A DNA stretch of 5,462 nucleotides from Desulfobacteraceae bacterium (GTDB lineage Bacteria > Desulfobacterota > DSM-4660 > Desulfatiglandales > JALVMZ01). The notes beneath the pieces were generated by a model. That model was not told the origin of the DNA, did not search any database, and saw only the letters and a program-made list of their open reading frames with translations. The translations under genes and the position numbers were made by a program. The stretch covers positions 1 to 5,462 of the forward strand of contig JALVMZ010000214.1 of assembly GCA_027032655.1 (NCBI GenBank), given 5' to 3'. Below are positions 4,563-5,462 of this stretch, in pieces (position 1 is the stretch's first letter; every line of letters begins with the position of its first letter).

Positions 4563-5462
4563 ATGGAAAGAAAAATCACAATATTGATATTTCTTTTTAT
4601 GACATGTTTTCTCTCTTTTAATAATACAATGGGGCAGGAAAGGGAGAAATCTTTAACGCAGTTTTTTGGAATCCTCATTTACAGGACAGGTCCTTTTCAG
4701 GCAGGTGGTAGCGCACTTGGTGGAGGCTGGGAAGACTTTATGGCGTTACGGAATATGGAAGGGGGCGTAGACGGAGTTATGTATAAATGGGAAGAATGTG
4801 AAACCGCATATAACCCTGCCCGCGGTGTTGAATGTTATGAGAGGATGAAGAACAAAATGATTGTGGTTCATCCCTGGAGCACAGGAATAACTTATGCCTT
4901 AATCAATCGCGCAACAAAAGATCATATCCCCATTGTTTCAAGTGGTTATGGAAGGTCAGATGCATCAGATGGAACAGTTTTTCCATATGTATTTCCTTTA
5001 CCCTCAAATTACTGGTCCTTAACTTCTGCAAAGATAAAGTTCATTGCAATGCAGGAAGGATGGGATGGGGAAGATATGTCAACCATTGGTAGGTATTTAA
5101 GAGGTCTCAGGATCGCCAACCTGCACATAGACAATTCCTATGGAAGGGAGACAAAACCACTCCTGAATGCCCTTTCCAAAAAATATGGCTTTAAGGTAAA
5201 ACACTATCCTGTCCCATGGCCAGGTATCAAGCAGAAGCAACAGTGGAAAGACATTGTTATGAGATTCAAGGCTGATTGGGTTATAAATAGAAACTGGGGT
5301 ATTGCCTGCACTGTTCCCCTGAAAGAGGCCCAAAGACTGGGATTCACCAGAGACAGGATACTTGGTGTCTGGTGGTGTGGATCTGAAGAGGATGTCCTCC
5401 CTGTAGGTTCTGCTGCTAAAGGTTATTATAGTGCCAACTTTCACGGGGTGGGAAGAGATTTT
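4563..5462 (+). CDS. Branched-chain-amino-acid-type ABC transporter substrate-binding protein (3' end outside the window)
   Basis: The frame runs from ATG 4563 to the last base of the window without a stop and gives the first 300 residues. The family is usually around 400 or more, so about a quarter is missing. Residues 1-24 look like a secretion signal: MERK, a hydrophobic core (ITILIFLFMTCFLSF), then a likely cleavage near MGQ. Cys15 is not in a good lipobox, so a soluble periplasmic protein is more likely than a lipoprotein. The mature part matches the type 1 periplasmic-binding fold: FFGILIYRTGPFQAGG (34-49), WEECETAYNPARGVECYERMK (76-96), HPWSTGITYALINRA (103-117) and GVWWCGSEEDVLP (268-280). 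Relatives deliver solutes to a membrane ABC importer of the LivHMGF type; permease and ATPase genes would be expected to the right. The ligand cannot be told. AAGGGGA at 4551-4557 is the ribosome binding site. Confidence 0.9.
   Translation, partial: MERKITILIFLFMTCFLSFNNTMGQEREKSLTQFFGILIYRTGPFQAGGSALGGGWEDFMALRNMEGGVDGVMYKWEECETAYNPARGVECYERMKNKMIVVHPWSTGITYALINRATKDHIPIVSSGYGRSDASDGTVFPYVFPLPSNYWSLTSAKIKFIAMQEGWDGEDMSTIGRYLRGLRIANLHIDNSYGRETKPLLNALSKKYGFKVKHYPVPWPGIKQKQQWKDIVMRFKADWVINRNWGIACTVPLKEAQRLGFTRDRILGVWWCGSEEDVLPVGSAAKGYYSANFHGVGRDF

Overview
This window looks like chromosomal DNA from a Gram-negative, motile bacterium. It is AT-rich, and the genes use many ATA, AGA and AGG codons. 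It carries a transmembrane chemoreceptor, a probable sigma-54 promoter, a periplasmic-type binding protein with a signal peptide, and a bacterial selenocysteine tRNA. The chemoreceptor resembles those of Thermodesulfobacteriota (Deltaproteobacteria) or Nitrospirota. That placement is a guess from protein style and is not proven by the window.

Layout: positions 1-137 are a regulatory region with an almost ideal -24/-12 (sigma-54) promoter. It drives a complete 611-residue methyl-accepting chemotaxis protein (138-1973) with an sCache_2-type sensor, no complete HAMP domain and a C-terminal acidic/aromatic tail. After a 99-base gap holding a sigma-70-like promoter comes a complete aspartate-semialdehyde dehydrogenase of the long, E. 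coli-like type (2073-3191). A short promoter-like gap follows, then a tRNA-Sec gene (selC, 3242-3339) with anticodon UCA and an encoded CCA end.

Downstream of selC, on the minus strand, lie the remains of a glycosyltransferase gene (3364-4118). It has lost its central part and has changed reading frame at least twice. A very AT-rich gap of about 440 bases follows; it contains one doubtful 38-codon reading frame. The window ends inside the gene for a branched-chain-amino-acid-type (type 1 periplasmic-binding fold) substrate-binding protein (4563 to beyond 5462).

The genes do not form one pathway. They look like separate transcription units: chemotaxis signalling, aspartate-family amino acid synthesis, selenoprotein translation and solute uptake. 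I do not see a previously undescribed system. The points most worth a second look are the sigma-54 promoter of the chemoreceptor, its reduced HAMP and tail, the acceptor-stem mismatch in tRNA-Sec, the decayed glycosyltransferase beside selC, and the small reading frame just ahead of the binding-protein gene.
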